Counted from the stretch's first letter, positions 16,319 to 24,627 are shown. The stretch is DNA of 64,000 nt from Clostridiales bacterium (GCA_024691085.1 JAILNX010000015.1:1-64000); one strand, 5' to 3'. The notes: generated by a model from the sequence alone, not told the origin. Numbers and translations are program-made.

Positions 16319-18694
16319 ATGAAGGCTGTTATCCTTGCGGGAGGCGACGGGAAAAGGCTCCGTCCGATAACCTGCACAATGCCGAAGCCGATGGTTCCTC
16401 TTCTTAATAAGCCGACGATCTTTTATACGCTCGATCTTCTGAAAAAGCACAATATCAATGAAGCCGTGATCACGCTCGGCTACATGGGAAACGCGATCCG
16501 TGAGGCCGTCGGAAACGGCGAAAGATGGGGACTGAACGTAACGTATTCCGATCCTCCCAAAAGACTCGGGACAGCGGGAAGCGTCAGGGAGGCGATCGAT
16601 AAAATCGACGGGGAAGTAATCGTTCTAAGCGGCGACGGCATAACTGACGCCGATCTTTCTTCCGCAATTGCTGCTCACAGGAAAGCTGAAGCATGCGTGA
16701 CCGTAATGCTGTATCACGTTTCCGAGCCGTCAGAATACGGAATAGCTGTTTCGGATAAAGACGGCTTCATTAGAAAGTTTATCGAGAAGCCCGAGAAGAG
16801 CGAGGTTTTCAGCGACAGGGCTAATACGGGGATCTATATTCTGTCGGAAAAAGCGATCTCGATGATCCCTGAGGATACGGAATACGACTTTTCGAAGGAT
16901 CTGTTCCCAAAACTTTTGTCAAACGGGGAGAAGCTTCTGGGTTTTGACCTTTCAGGATACTGGTGTGACGTCGGCGACATAAGCGAGCTTAAAAGAGCGC
17001 AGAGAGATATGCTTGACGGAAGGATCGCTTTTGAAACGAACGCTTTAAACAATTACGGAATATTCATCGAGGAAGGCGCTATCGTTTCACCCGAGGCGAT
17101 CGTCAGTTCCCCGTGTTATATCGGTAAAAACGCGGAGATAGGAAGCAGAGCGATAATTGAAGAATACTCTGTAATATCAGACGGCGCGAAGATAATGGAG
17201 GGCGCGAGCGTCAAACGTTCTGTCGTTATGAAGAACGCCATTGTCAGACGCTTTTCGGAGCTGCGCGGGACGGTCGTTTGCGAAGACGCCGATATTGACA
17301 CGAGAAATCTGCTTCTTGAGGGCTCAGTCATTGGAGCTGGAACCGTAACGGAGAAGAACGTCACGGTGGCTCAGAACGTGCTCGTATGGCCGGAAAAGAG
17401 GATACCGCAGGGCACTAACTGCATACACGACGTCGTATGGGGAGGCGGGCAAAGGCTCCGGATAGACGGTCCCGTGATATCGGGCTATGCCGATAAGGAG
17501 CTTACTCCGGAAACAGTTCTTAAACTCGCCGCGGCTTTCGCGCACGGTATGAAGATAAATTCCGCAGCGGGGATCGCGACCGACGGAAGCGCCGTATCCG
17601 TAATGCTGAAGCAGGCGGCGGTTTCGGGGATCATCTCTCAGGGCGTTGACGCAGTGACGACCGATAACATAAGCAGATCCGCTTTCGGCTATATGATCAG
17701 AAACTCGGGACTATCCGGCGGTATCTATTTTGAAAGCGACGCTTTAGAGCGTATGATCAGCATAAGGTTTTATGGCACAAACGGCGCTGAAGCCGATCCG
17801 TCTTTGGTAAGAAGTATTGAAAAGGCTCTTTCCTCGGGTGAGGTCAAGCCAACGACTTCGTCGGAGATCGGGATTATCAGAAATAATGCCGGTCTCGGTA
17901 TGGAGTACGAGGCGTTTTTGACGCGAATATCCGATACGGAATCAATGAGAGATCACTGCGGGAAGCTTATTATAAACGCGCCGAGAAGGATCTCCGATAC
18001 AGTAGCGAGAATAATGCTTAAGCTCGGATGGACTGTCGATACCGTGAGCGAGCTTAAGAAGCTGATCCCCACGCATAATTCGGACGCTATATCGGTACTC
18101 GTCGATAAGGACGAAAGGGTGAGTTTGTATGTTCAAGGCGTCGGCGCGGTCGAGCAGGAACACGTGCTTGCGGTAATTGTGAGCGCTCTTGGCATAAAAA
18201 AGGCATTCCTTCCGTCCGATATGGATGAAGAGCTGCTTCGTTATATTTCGGATAAAGGAGTCAAGACAGTATCTGCTCCGATCGATCCCGCAAAGCGCAG
18301 GTCAAAAGGCATGCAGGAAGGTCTTTACGAACCGAGGATACTCGAGCCGGAGGCAATGATTATCAGCCTCTGCGAGCTGTTTTCCAAAGGGAGCTTGAAG
18401 AAACGGCTTTCCGAGCTTCCTGCCTCATACAGAAGATCGAACGAGGTAAAAGTCGACAAATGTGATTTCGGAAGAATGCTTCGCTCTGTTATTGAGAATG
18501 AATTCGATCACGTCTCGGATATGGTCGACGGAGTAAGACTTAAGTTCGATTCCGGTTGGGTAACGGTAAGACCGAGCTCGAAAGGATCAACGATAAGGAT
18601 CGTCGCCGGGAGCCGCGACTCGGAATACTCGAAGGAACTGTGCGACGTTTATTCCGAAAAACTGAGGAAGATACAGAGGAATAATCGGACTTGA
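16319..18694 (+). CDS. Sugar-1-phosphate nucleotidyltransferase fused to a degenerate phosphomannomutase domain
   Basis: Bifunctional-looking protein of 791 residues. Domain 1 (1-230) is a nucleotidyltransferase with LAGGDGKRLRPIT and PKPMVP at the start, GTAG and a GDGITD metal site; by family it makes an NDP-sugar, likely GDP-mannose or a related compound. Domain 2 (about 240-370) is a left-handed beta-helix with hexapeptide-like repeats. Domain 3 (about 385-791) resembles phosphoglucomutase/phosphomannomutase but has no serine-containing TASHNP loop; the corresponding region reads GGIYFESD. A weakened metal loop VDKDERV remains, so mutase activity is doubtful. The context (trmL downstream) gives no hint. 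The PMT-like genes at 1999-6902 would need an activated mannose donor. Confidence 0.82.
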   Translation: MKAVILAGGDGKRLRPITCTMPKPMVPLLNKPTIFYTLDLLKKHNINEAVITLGYMGNAIREAVGNGERWGLNVTYSDPPKRLGTAGSVREAIDKIDGEVIVLSGDGITDADLSSAIAAHRKAEACVTVMLYHVSEPSEYGIAVSDKDGFIRKFIEKPEKSEVFSDRANTGIYILSEKAISMIPEDTEYDFSKDLFPKLLSNGEKLLGFDLSGYWCDVGDISELKRAQRDMLDGRIAFETNALNNYGIFIEEGAIVSPEAIVSSPCYIGKNAEIGSRAIIEEYSVISDGAKIMEGASVKRSVVMKNAIVRRFSELRGTVVCEDADIDTRNLLLEGSVIGAGTVTEKNVTVAQNVLVWPEKRIPQGTNCIHDVVWGGGQRLRIDGPVISGYADKELTPETVLKLAAAFAHGMKINSAAGIATDGSAVSVMLKQAAVSGIISQGVDAVTTDNISRSAFGYMIRNSGLSGGIYFESDALERMISIRFYGTNGAEADPSLVRSIEKALSSGEVKPTTSSEIGIIRNNAGLGMEYEAFLTRISDTESMRDHCGKLIINAPRRISDTVARIMLKLGWTVDTVSELKKLIPTHNSDAISVLVDKDERVSLYVQGVGAVEQEHVLAVIVSALGIKKAFLPSDMDEELLRYISDKGVKTVSAPIDPAKRRSKGMQEGLYEPRILEPEAMIISLCELFSKGSLKKRLSELPASYRRSNEVKVDKCDFGRMLRSVIENEFDHVSDMVDGVRLKFDSGWVTVRPSSKGSTIRIVAGSRDSEYSKELCDVYSEKLRKIQRNNRT

Positions 18695-18718
18695 AAAAAT
18701 GTAAAACGGTGGTAGAAT

Positions 18719-19186
18719 ATGAATATGTTCAACATCGTTTTGGTCGAGCCGGAAATACCTCAGAATACCGGTAATATTTCAAGAACCTGTGCGGTCACGG
18801 GATGCAGTCTGCATCTCGTCAGGCCGCTCGGCTTTACTATCGACGATAAGAAGCTCAAGCGCGCAGGGCTTGATTATTGGAACGATCTAAGCATTTATTA
18901 TTACGACAGCTTTGAGGAGGTGGAGGAGAAGCACCCGGACGCACGCTTCTTCCTCTTCTCAACTCACGCCGAAAGACCGTATTCCAATATTGAGTTCAAA
19001 GAAGGCGACTTCCTCGTGTTCGGTAAGGAGACCGCAGGTCTTGGCGAAAGGCTTCTCTCGTCGCACAGGGATATGACTGCGCGCATTCCCATGCGTCCCA
19101 ACGAGCGCTCGCTTAATCTTTCAAACTCGGCCGCGATCGTCGTATACGAGGCTTTCAGACAAATCGGCTTCAAAGGAATGATTTGA
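18719..19186 (+). CDS. trmL: tRNA (cytidine/uridine-34-2'-O)-methyltransferase TrmL
   Basis: SPOUT-class methyltransferase of the YibK/CspR family that 2'-O-methylates the wobble base of some leucine tRNAs. Family motifs are clear: NIVLVEPEIPQNTGNI-ART-like (here NISRTCAVTG), HLVRPLGF, KRAGLDYW, then FGKETAGL and the knotted SAM-binding C-terminal stretch MRPNERSLNLSNS. Length 155 residues is standard. It lies 24 bases after the nucleotidyltransferase gene and 1 base before the KDPG aldolase gene, so the three are probably one transcript. Confidence 0.94.
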   Translation: MNMFNIVLVEPEIPQNTGNISRTCAVTGCSLHLVRPLGFTIDDKKLKRAGLDYWNDLSIYYYDSFEEVEEKHPDARFFLFSTHAERPYSNIEFKEGDFLVFGKETAGLGERLLSSHRDMTARIPMRPNERSLNLSNSAAIVVYEAFRQIGFKGMI

Positions 19187-19187
19187 T

Positions 19188-19826
19188 ATGGATACACTTC
19201 AAATAATCAACGATTCAAAGATCATAGCCATTGCGAGGGGCATATACGGATCTGACTTGATCCTCGCGTCACGCGCTCTCTATGACGGCGGGATAAGGGC
19301 GATCGAAGTCACGTTTGAGCAGGACAAGCCTCTCGACGTGACCGCGAAGGCGATAGCCGAGCTTCGCTTTGCGCTTCCCGGCGACTGCGCTTTGGGAGCC
19401 GGCACGGTTATGAACACGGAGCAGGTACGAGCCGCTCACGGCGCCGGCGCATCGTTTATCATTTCTCCGAATACTTCGAGGGACGTTATAGCAGCGACTA
19501 AAGAGCTTTCGATGGTTTCGATCCCCGGCGCAATGACGCCCACGGAGATTGCCTTTGCATGGAGCTGCGGTGCCGATATTATCAAGCTGTTCCCCGCGGG
19601 CAATCTCGGATTAGAGTATTTCAAAGCCGTAAAAGCCCCGTTCAGACATATTCCAATTGCAGGGGTAGCCGGCATTACGACCGATAACATCAGAAGCTTC
19701 TGCGACGCCGGCGCGGTCGCTTTCGGCATTAGTTCTGGCCTGTTCAAAAAAGACCGCATCGCTGATCGGGATTTCGATTCTTTGAAATCTGCTGCCGAAC
19801 GCTACATAAGACTGCTTTCCGATTGA
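19188..19826 (+). CDS. eda: KDPG/KHG aldolase (bifunctional 2-keto-3-deoxy-6-phosphogluconate aldolase)
   Basis: Class I aldolase that splits 2-keto-3-deoxy-6-phosphogluconate to pyruvate and glyceraldehyde-3-phosphate; used for uronic-acid and related sugar-acid catabolism. Motifs seen: IRAIEVTF with the conserved Glu, GAGTVMN, FIISPN and the Schiff-base lysine in DIIKLFPAG. Where E. coli Eda has TLRT after the Glu, this protein has TFEQ, a variant I associate with Firmicute members. No kinase or uronate genes lie nearby, so it is a stand-alone step here. The ATG at 19188 follows the trmL stop by one base. Confidence 0.9.
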   Translation: MDTLQIINDSKIIAIARGIYGSDLILASRALYDGGIRAIEVTFEQDKPLDVTAKAIAELRFALPGDCALGAGTVMNTEQVRAAHGAGASFIISPNTSRDVIAATKELSMVSIPGAMTPTEIAFAWSCGADIIKLFPAGNLGLEYFKAVKAPFRHIPIAGVAGITTDNIRSFCDAGAVAFGISSGLFKKDRIADRDFDSLKSAAERYIRLLSD

Positions 19827-19855
19827 TACATAATTTTACGAATTCGAATAAGAAT

Positions 19856-19884
19856 AATCCTTATCAAACGATAAGGATTTTTTT
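19856..19884 (+). terminator. Intrinsic terminator whose 3' arm contains the spoVAD SD
   Basis: Perfect 10-base stem AATCCTTATC (19856-19865)/GATAAGGATT (19870-19879) with a four-base loop and a T-run to 19884. The spoVAD ATG follows at 19885. AAGGA, the only plausible SD of spoVAD, is inside the 3' arm at 19873-19877. The element therefore terminates the eda transcript and, in any RNA that includes it, would mask the spoVAD ribosome-binding site. Confidence 0.8.
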
Positions 19885-20919
19885 ATGAGCAAAAGGATCG
19901 GAAAGCAATCATTTATCCTTCCGTCAAAGCCGAGGATCGTATCGTCGGCCTCCTTTGTCGGAAGCAAGGAAGGGGAGGGCCCTCTCGGAAACCGTTTTGA
20001 TACTGTGCTGAAGGACGATACCCTTGGCCTTGACAGCTGGGAAGAGGCGGAGACGAGAATGCTCGAGAGCGCGGTAAGGCTCGCGCTGTTTAAATTAGAC
20101 TGCGATCCCGGCGGAATAGATTTTTTTATGGGAGGAGATCTGCTGAGTCAGATCATCGCTTCGGGATTTGCGGCAAGGGAGCTTATGTCGCCGTTCCTCG
20201 GAGTTTATGGCGCCTGCTCGACAATGGCCGAGGGGATCATTATAGCGTCAATGCTGACCGACGGCGGTTTCTCAAGGCTTGCGGTTTGCGGAGCAAGCAG
20301 TCATTTTTCTTCATCCGAAAGGGAGTTCCGCTATCCTCTTGAGATGGGCACTCAGTCGCCGCCTACGGCACAGAGGACCGTAACGGGAGCCGGAGCTGTC
20401 GCGATAGCTGGGACGGAGTACAACGGCAAAACGCTTTTCAACAACATCGCGGTTACAGGCGGAACTATCGGAAAGGTCTGCGATTACGGCATAACCGACG
20501 CTTCTAACATGGGGGCGGCTATGGCGCCTGCGGCGGCGTCGACGATATGCGCCTGCCTGAACGATCTAAATACGGACCCTTCATATTTCGATATGATCTT
20601 TACCGGAGATCTCGGTTCGTTCGGCAGCGAGCTTCTTTATGATCTGTGCATGAGCAAGGGATATGACATTAAAGAAAGGCACGACGACTGCGGAAAGATG
20701 ATATTCTCCGAAAATCAGAAGGTGATCTGCGGAGGCTCCGGATGCGGCTGCTGCGCGACCGTTTTGAGCGCGGAGATCTTAAGAAAGGTCGAATCGGGAG
20801 AGCTTAACAGGATCCTGTTTGCCGCGACAGGAGCGCTTTTAAGCCCGCTGTCAAGCCTGCAGGGTGAGAGTATCCCCGCGATATCCCACGCGGCTGTGAT
20901 CGAAAGGATAGGCGTATGA
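19885..20919 (+). CDS. spoVAD: Stage V sporulation protein AD
   Basis: Thiolase-fold protein of the SpoVA complex, which loads dipicolinic acid into the developing spore core and releases it at germination; SpoVAD binds dipicolinate. Family landmarks: GKQSFILPSKPRIVSSASFVGSKEGEGPLG at the N-terminus (residues 6-35), FGVYGACSTMAEG-like segment (here LGVYGACSTMAEG), RTVTGAGAVAIAG and a late GGSGCGCCATV. Length 344 is usual. It overlaps spoVAE by 4 bases. The usual upstream partner spoVAC is absent; a KDPG aldolase occupies that place. In Bacillus this operon is forespore-specific (sigma-G); I see no convincing sigma-G promoter here. Confidence 0.95.
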   Translation: MSKRIGKQSFILPSKPRIVSSASFVGSKEGEGPLGNRFDTVLKDDTLGLDSWEEAETRMLESAVRLALFKLDCDPGGIDFFMGGDLLSQIIASGFAARELMSPFLGVYGACSTMAEGIIIASMLTDGGFSRLAVCGASSHFSSSEREFRYPLEMGTQSPPTAQRTVTGAGAVAIAGTEYNGKTLFNNIAVTGGTIGKVCDYGITDASNMGAAMAPAAASTICACLNDLNTDPSYFDMIFTGDLGSFGSELLYDLCMSKGYDIKERHDDCGKMIFSENQKVICGGSGCGCCATVLSAEILRKVESGELNRILFAATGALLSPLSSLQGESIPAISHAAVIERIGV

Positions 20920-21284
20920 GCAGTTTGGTTCAGTATATCTGGGTGTTCCTGATCGGCGGGATCCTGTGCACGACAGGACAGCTTCTCATCAGCCTTACGA
21001 GGCTTACTCCAGCAAAGGTTCTGGTTATTTTTGTTACTGCCGGCGTTATACTTACCGCCGTAGGACTTTATGAACCGATAGTCAGGTTCGCAGGCGCGGG
21101 GGCGACGGTACCTCTTACGGGATTCGGATATTCGCTTGCTAAGGGCGCGATAAAAGGCGCGAATGAGGAAGGCCTTTTAGGCGCGCTTACAGGCGGAATA
21201 AAATCGACCGCCGCAGGTGTTGCCGCGGCGATCGTATTCGGATATTTATTCGCTTTGATATTCAGACCAAAGACCAAGCTTTGA
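20916..21284 (+). CDS. spoVAE: Stage V sporulation protein AE
   Basis: Small integral-membrane component (122 residues) of the SpoVA dipicolinate channel. It has four hydrophobic segments and the family stretches CTTGQLLI, GAGATVPLTGFG and AKGAIKGANEEGLLGALTGG. The start overlaps spoVAD, as expected for coupled translation. The stop codon TGA (21282-21284) touches the stop of the convergent VanW-family gene, so there is no spacer for a terminator. Confidence 0.95.
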   Translation: MSSLVQYIWVFLIGGILCTTGQLLISLTRLTPAKVLVIFVTAGVILTAVGLYEPIVRFAGAGATVPLTGFGYSLAKGAIKGANEEGLLGALTGGIKSTAAGVAAAIVFGYLFALIFRPKTKL

Positions 21285-22838
21285 TCAGGGCTTTTTGGGA
21301 GGCGGTACCTGATAAGCGGGATCAAGGTAGTTTACCGCAGGATCGAAGCCTCTCCAAACGTAGACGCGTTTCGGGTGCATCTTGTATTCAGACGTTGCAA
21401 CGGGTATCGGGGCTCCGATGGGCCTGCCGTTACGGTAATACTGCTTGTAGGACTGATACTTGTAACCGGTCTTCGCCTGGTTTCCGATGTACCAATGCGG
21501 AGCGGAGAGGTATCCGGTCTGGATGTACTGCGTGGAAGTGGGCGGGATCTCCTCGACAAGTTCGGCGTAGAAGTCGATATAATCGAACCTGGAGGGGAAG
21601 GGTTCGCCCCAGATCTCACAGCAGACAAGCTTCTTTGACTCGTCGACCCACATGAAGACGTAGATGTTGCTCGAAGTATTGTTCGAGAACTTGAAATCGG
21701 GACCGCGCGTATCGATCGTCGCGTCAAGTCCCCACGGCACGTAACCGACGTGAGAGGAATGATTTATGCGCGTAACGACTCTGAGATCCGCTCTCACAAC
21801 AGCGTTATAAAGAGTGCTCGATACGTGGCAGACGCCGCCGCCGGGGGAGTCGACGCTGTTTGCGCCGCCGTTTACGAATCCCGGAGCCATGAGCCAGCCG
21901 AGCTCTTCGGTCCTGGGGCCGAGAGTCGCGTTGATGGAGAAAATGTAGCTCTTGTCGTCGGGATTCTCGGGATCTTTGGGAGGCAGCATCGTTCCATTGA
22001 CCAATCCGCAAGCCTTGATGATGTTGGCAACGCGGTTGGGTTTTCCGTAAGAACCGCTCGCATAGCTTGAAGTAAACTTTGAGCGCATCACAACGGTATT
22101 CTCGATAGAATCCGCCTTGATCTCGGGCTCGATGATCGTGCCCTCAAGATAGACAAGGCCGTATCGCTGGGTTTCGATCCTTTCGCGGAGCTCTTCGATG
22201 ATCTCGTCGGTCTTGGCTACGAAACCGTTAATGCCCTCTTTATAGGTGAACCTTTCAAGCGTATCGTCGAAAACGCTTAAGGGATTGGGAACGATGCAGG
22301 CGTTTATCGGCTCGACGTAAAGCGAGTCGCCGAGTTTTTTAACGTCGTTGATGATTCGTTCCTCGTCCGCGATTACCTTGCTCGTTATCGTGTAAGAACG
22401 GCCGTTTTCACGGATATCGTCGATCTCCTGACGAATGGCCTCGTATTCGCCGTCGCTCGCGAGCATAATAGCTTCGCCGAGTATCTCGTCAGTATCGTAA
22501 ATAAATGTAAAATAGTCCTTTCTTATGTAGAATACGCCGTCTTTGCCGTAACGGACCGTAAAGCCCACGTTCTTTACGAGATCCTTCTCAACAGGAACGA
22601 GAGCAGCTTTGGCTTCTTCAAAGGTCATGCCGCCTATCGATACTCCGTTTACGGTTATTCCATCGTGGAATACACCGGTGGCAAGGAGCTCGCTTCTTTT
22701 CGCTTCGACGTCGGCGTTAATATTTTCGACGTATCTGTTCATACTGTCGGCGTAGACCTTGCCTATGAACTTCGATACAACGATTATCAGAGCGATACCC
22801 AGCACTGCTGATACGGCGTATTTAATGATCTTTCCCAT
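21285..22838 (-). CDS. VanW-family exported protein
   Basis: A 517-residue membrane-anchored protein. An uncleaved-looking N-terminal helix (5-24) is followed by a helical/beta region with a putative peptidoglycan-binding repeat (GVSIGGMTFEEAKAAL, then a second half) and a VanW domain (about 240-400). Motifs there include TLGPRTEELGW, APGFVNGG, GGGVCHVSSTLYNAV and HSSHVGYVPWGLDATI. VanW proteins occur in some glycopeptide-resistance clusters and widely in spore-formers; their activity is not settled. Nothing nearby suggests resistance, so this is most likely an envelope or peptidoglycan-related housekeeping paralogue. It has its own promoter (22878-22906). Confidence 0.85.
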   Translation of the reverse strand: MGKIIKYAVSAVLGIALIIVVSKFIGKVYADSMNRYVENINADVEAKRSELLATGVFHDGITVNGVSIGGMTFEEAKAALVPVEKDLVKNVGFTVRYGKDGVFYIRKDYFTFIYDTDEILGEAIMLASDGEYEAIRQEIDDIRENGRSYTITSKVIADEERIINDVKKLGDSLYVEPINACIVPNPLSVFDDTLERFTYKEGINGFVAKTDEIIEELRERIETQRYGLVYLEGTIIEPEIKADSIENTVVMRSKFTSSYASGSYGKPNRVANIIKACGLVNGTMLPPKDPENPDDKSYIFSINATLGPRTEELGWLMAPGFVNGGANSVDSPGGGVCHVSSTLYNAVVRADLRVVTRINHSSHVGYVPWGLDATIDTRGPDFKFSNNTSSNIYVFMWVDESKKLVCCEIWGEPFPSRFDYIDFYAELVEEIPPTSTQYIQTGYLSAPHWYIGNQAKTGYKYQSYKQYYRNGRPIGAPIPVATSEYKMHPKRVYVWRGFDPAVNYLDPAYQVPPPKKP

Positions 22839-22877
22839 TTCATTCTCCGATAAAAAAGAATAAATACATACAAAATA

Positions 22878-22906
22878 ATTATATCACACTTTTTTCAAAA
22901 AGTGAA
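22878..22906 (-). promoter_or_regulatory. Promoter of the VanW-family gene
   Basis: On the minus strand, TTCACT (22901-22906) and TATAAT (22878-22883) are separated by exactly 17 bases. The spacer includes a short hairpin-forming run (CACTTTTT/AAAAAGTG) that could also end the upstream pantothenate kinase transcript. Confidence 0.7.
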
Positions 22907-22933
22907 TCCCCGGATGAGATTATATGATAATAA

Positions 22934-23758
22934 TCAGCACCCGTGAAGCGCCGCGCCGATCGCGGTTGCAAATACCGCGTTAGGCGGAAGGATTATCTTG
23001 TTCGGGTAAAGCGCGCTGAACGCTTTCCTCGTCTCGTCGATCTGTTTAAGAACCGTAAGCGAACCGGTAAGAACGATAGGCCCGTCGGGGTTTTCAGAGC
23101 CGCGCGCGGCGAAGATGCCGAGCGTGAATACAGTCTGGAGCACCATATTGATAAGCCCGAGAGCGACGTCCTGCTCGGATGTCGAGCTGGACATCTTCGC
23201 AAGGTTCGCAGCGGTGATTTCCGAGTGCAGAGTTGAGATGCTCTGCTTAGAAATAGCGCCGATCGTAAGGTCGATCCTGTTAAGATCGCCGTTTTCGGCA
23301 AGAGAGCAGAGTGATTCGAAATCGTTCGCGGAGGTGATGCTGCAGCCGAGACCTATCAAAGTGCCGCCGCCGACGCCGCTGCCGCCCAAGTGCTTATACA
23401 CATTGCCGTCCGCGCTTACGATCGCGGTGCCCGTTCCCATGCTGATGACCGTAGCGTGCTCAAGATCGGAAAGCCAGAGCCCGCCTTTTCCGATAGCGGA
23501 GAATTCCTCGACGCGCACGGTCGGTATCCCGTAGATATCTCCCGAAAGGAACGAGCTTCCGACGCCCGTAATATAGATGCGTTCGACGGAGGAGAGGGGG
23601 AGCTTGTTCGTGTCCATGTAATTGCCCAAAGCTCCGTAGAGGGACGTAAGCTGATCGTACGCCTTTACCATCATTGTGGAGATGAGCGTCCGATCCTCCT
23701 TCATGCCGACGATTTTAGTCGTGGATCCTCCTACGTCGATACCTATTATAATACCCAT
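22934..23758 (-). CDS. coaW: Type II pantothenate kinase
   Basis: Phosphorylates pantothenate in the first step of coenzyme A synthesis; the type II enzymes belong to the ASKHA fold and are weakly feedback-inhibited. Visible: the phosphate-1 loop GIDVGGSTTK (residues 5-14), VGSSFL, the EFSAIGKGG region with the catalytic-type Glu (VEEF), SMGTGTAIV and GGSGVGGGTLIGLG, and the C-terminal VLTGSL adenosine motif. Length 274 is typical. It is transcribed from its own promoter (23793-23821). The CoA supply is relevant to the CoA-consuming ornithine pathway, but the loci are 15 kb apart. Confidence 0.92.
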   Translation of the reverse strand: MGIIIGIDVGGSTTKIVGMKEDRTLISTMMVKAYDQLTSLYGALGNYMDTNKLPLSSVERIYITGVGSSFLSGDIYGIPTVRVEEFSAIGKGGLWLSDLEHATVISMGTGTAIVSADGNVYKHLGGSGVGGGTLIGLGCSITSANDFESLCSLAENGDLNRIDLTIGAISKQSISTLHSEITAANLAKMSSSTSEQDVALGLINMVLQTVFTLGIFAARGSENPDGPIVLTGSLTVLKQIDETRKAFSALYPNKIILPPNAVFATAIGAALHGC

Positions 23759-23792
23759 GATCCTGTTCCTTTCACATATAAGCTCAAATCAT

Positions 23793-23821
23793 ATTATACC
23801 GTGTTAACACCGATATGTAAA
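23793..23821 (-). promoter_or_regulatory. Promoter of coaW with a palindrome in the spacer
   Basis: On the minus strand TTTACA (23816-23821), a 17-base spacer and TATAAT (23793-23798). The spacer contains the perfect 10-base palindrome GTGTTAACAC (23801-23810), between the two RNA-polymerase contact elements, which is a plausible repressor site. I do not recognise the regulator. Confidence 0.75.
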
Positions 23822-23836
23822 GTTAAACGGCCTCGG

Positions 23837-24535
23837 TCATAGTTCTTCGAGAACGATCGACCTGAATCGCTGAACGGTTTCGCCCGAAATACCAAGCGTT
23901 TCTTCAAGATAGTTCTTACCCATTTGCGTCCAAGCCGATTTAAGATAGCTTTCGTCAGCGATCATCGCCCGATAAACCTTATCGGCAAATTCCGGTCCGT
24001 ATATGCCTTTAAGCTGTTCTTTCAGATGCTCGGCCTTAGGAATATTTATCAGATTGGTCTTAAGATAATCTAATACGATCTCATCACGGCTAACGCCGAG
24101 CGCTTCAAGTATCAGAGCGGTCACGATTCCGCTGCGGTCTTTTCCCTCGGTGCAATGCCACAGGACTGCGCCTGATCTGAAATCATGTGTCATAATAATA
24201 GACATGATCCTTTTCAGCTGTTCGGTGCAGTTTTTGATGAGTGAGCCGTACAGCTCGTTAAGATCGGGAATGTCAGGCGTGTCGTCATCGCTTTCATGAC
24301 TGATCCCTGGCGTTGACTCAGTAAAAAACGGCATGGAACGATATTCGGCTCCATACGTAATATCGGGTTTTTCAGCGCTCTCATCGGGAGTACGAAGATC
24401 TATCACGACAGAAACACCAATGAGATCGTCCGGCTCGGCTTTAGACAGATCTCCAGAACGAATGAGCATGTTGTTTTTGACTCGACTATTGCCGGCAGCA
24501 GAAATACCGCCGAGATCCCTTTTGTTCAGAATCAT
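23837..24535 (-). CDS. Tyrosine-protein phosphatase (Y_phosphatase3 family)
   Basis: Predicted dual-specificity or tyrosine phosphatase. The signature loop HCTEGKDRSG (Cys and Arg of the C-x5-R motif) lies around residues 130-139, after an N-terminal RDLGG and RSGDLS stretch typical of this bacterial family, whose members can also act on phosphoinositides. I choose the ATG at 24535, preceded by GGAG with 6-base spacing; an ATG four codons earlier has no SD. Length is 232 residues. It is monocistronic between coaW and the divergent moxR gene. The substrate is unknown. Confidence 0.85.
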   Translation of the reverse strand: MILNKRDLGGISAAGNSRVKNNMLIRSGDLSKAEPDDLIGVSVVIDLRTPDESAEKPDITYGAEYRSMPFFTESTPGISHESDDDTPDIPDLNELYGSLIKNCTEQLKRIMSIIMTHDFRSGAVLWHCTEGKDRSGIVTALILEALGVSRDEIVLDYLKTNLINIPKAEHLKEQLKGIYGPEFADKVYRAMIADESYLKSAWTQMGKNYLEETLGISGETVQRFRSIVLEEL

Positions 24536-24559
24536 AGTTTTCTCCATACATTTTTGATA

Positions 24560-24568
24560 ATTATATCA
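24560..24568 (-). promoter_or_regulatory. Extended -10 promoter of the phosphatase gene
   Basis: On the minus strand TGA directly precedes TATAAT (24560-24565), an extended -10 element, 25 bases upstream of the chosen start. No strong -35 hexamer is seen. Confidence 0.5.
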
Positions 24569-24627
24569 TAAGAGCAATGATAAATAAACAACCAGCGAAA
24601 AAAAACGGCTATACGCTGCGAAGACTG

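Noticed and set aside
21285-22838. Vancomycin-resistance locus because of the VanW domain
   Set aside because: No vanH/A/X or two-component genes nearby; VanW domains are common in spore-formers without resistance.
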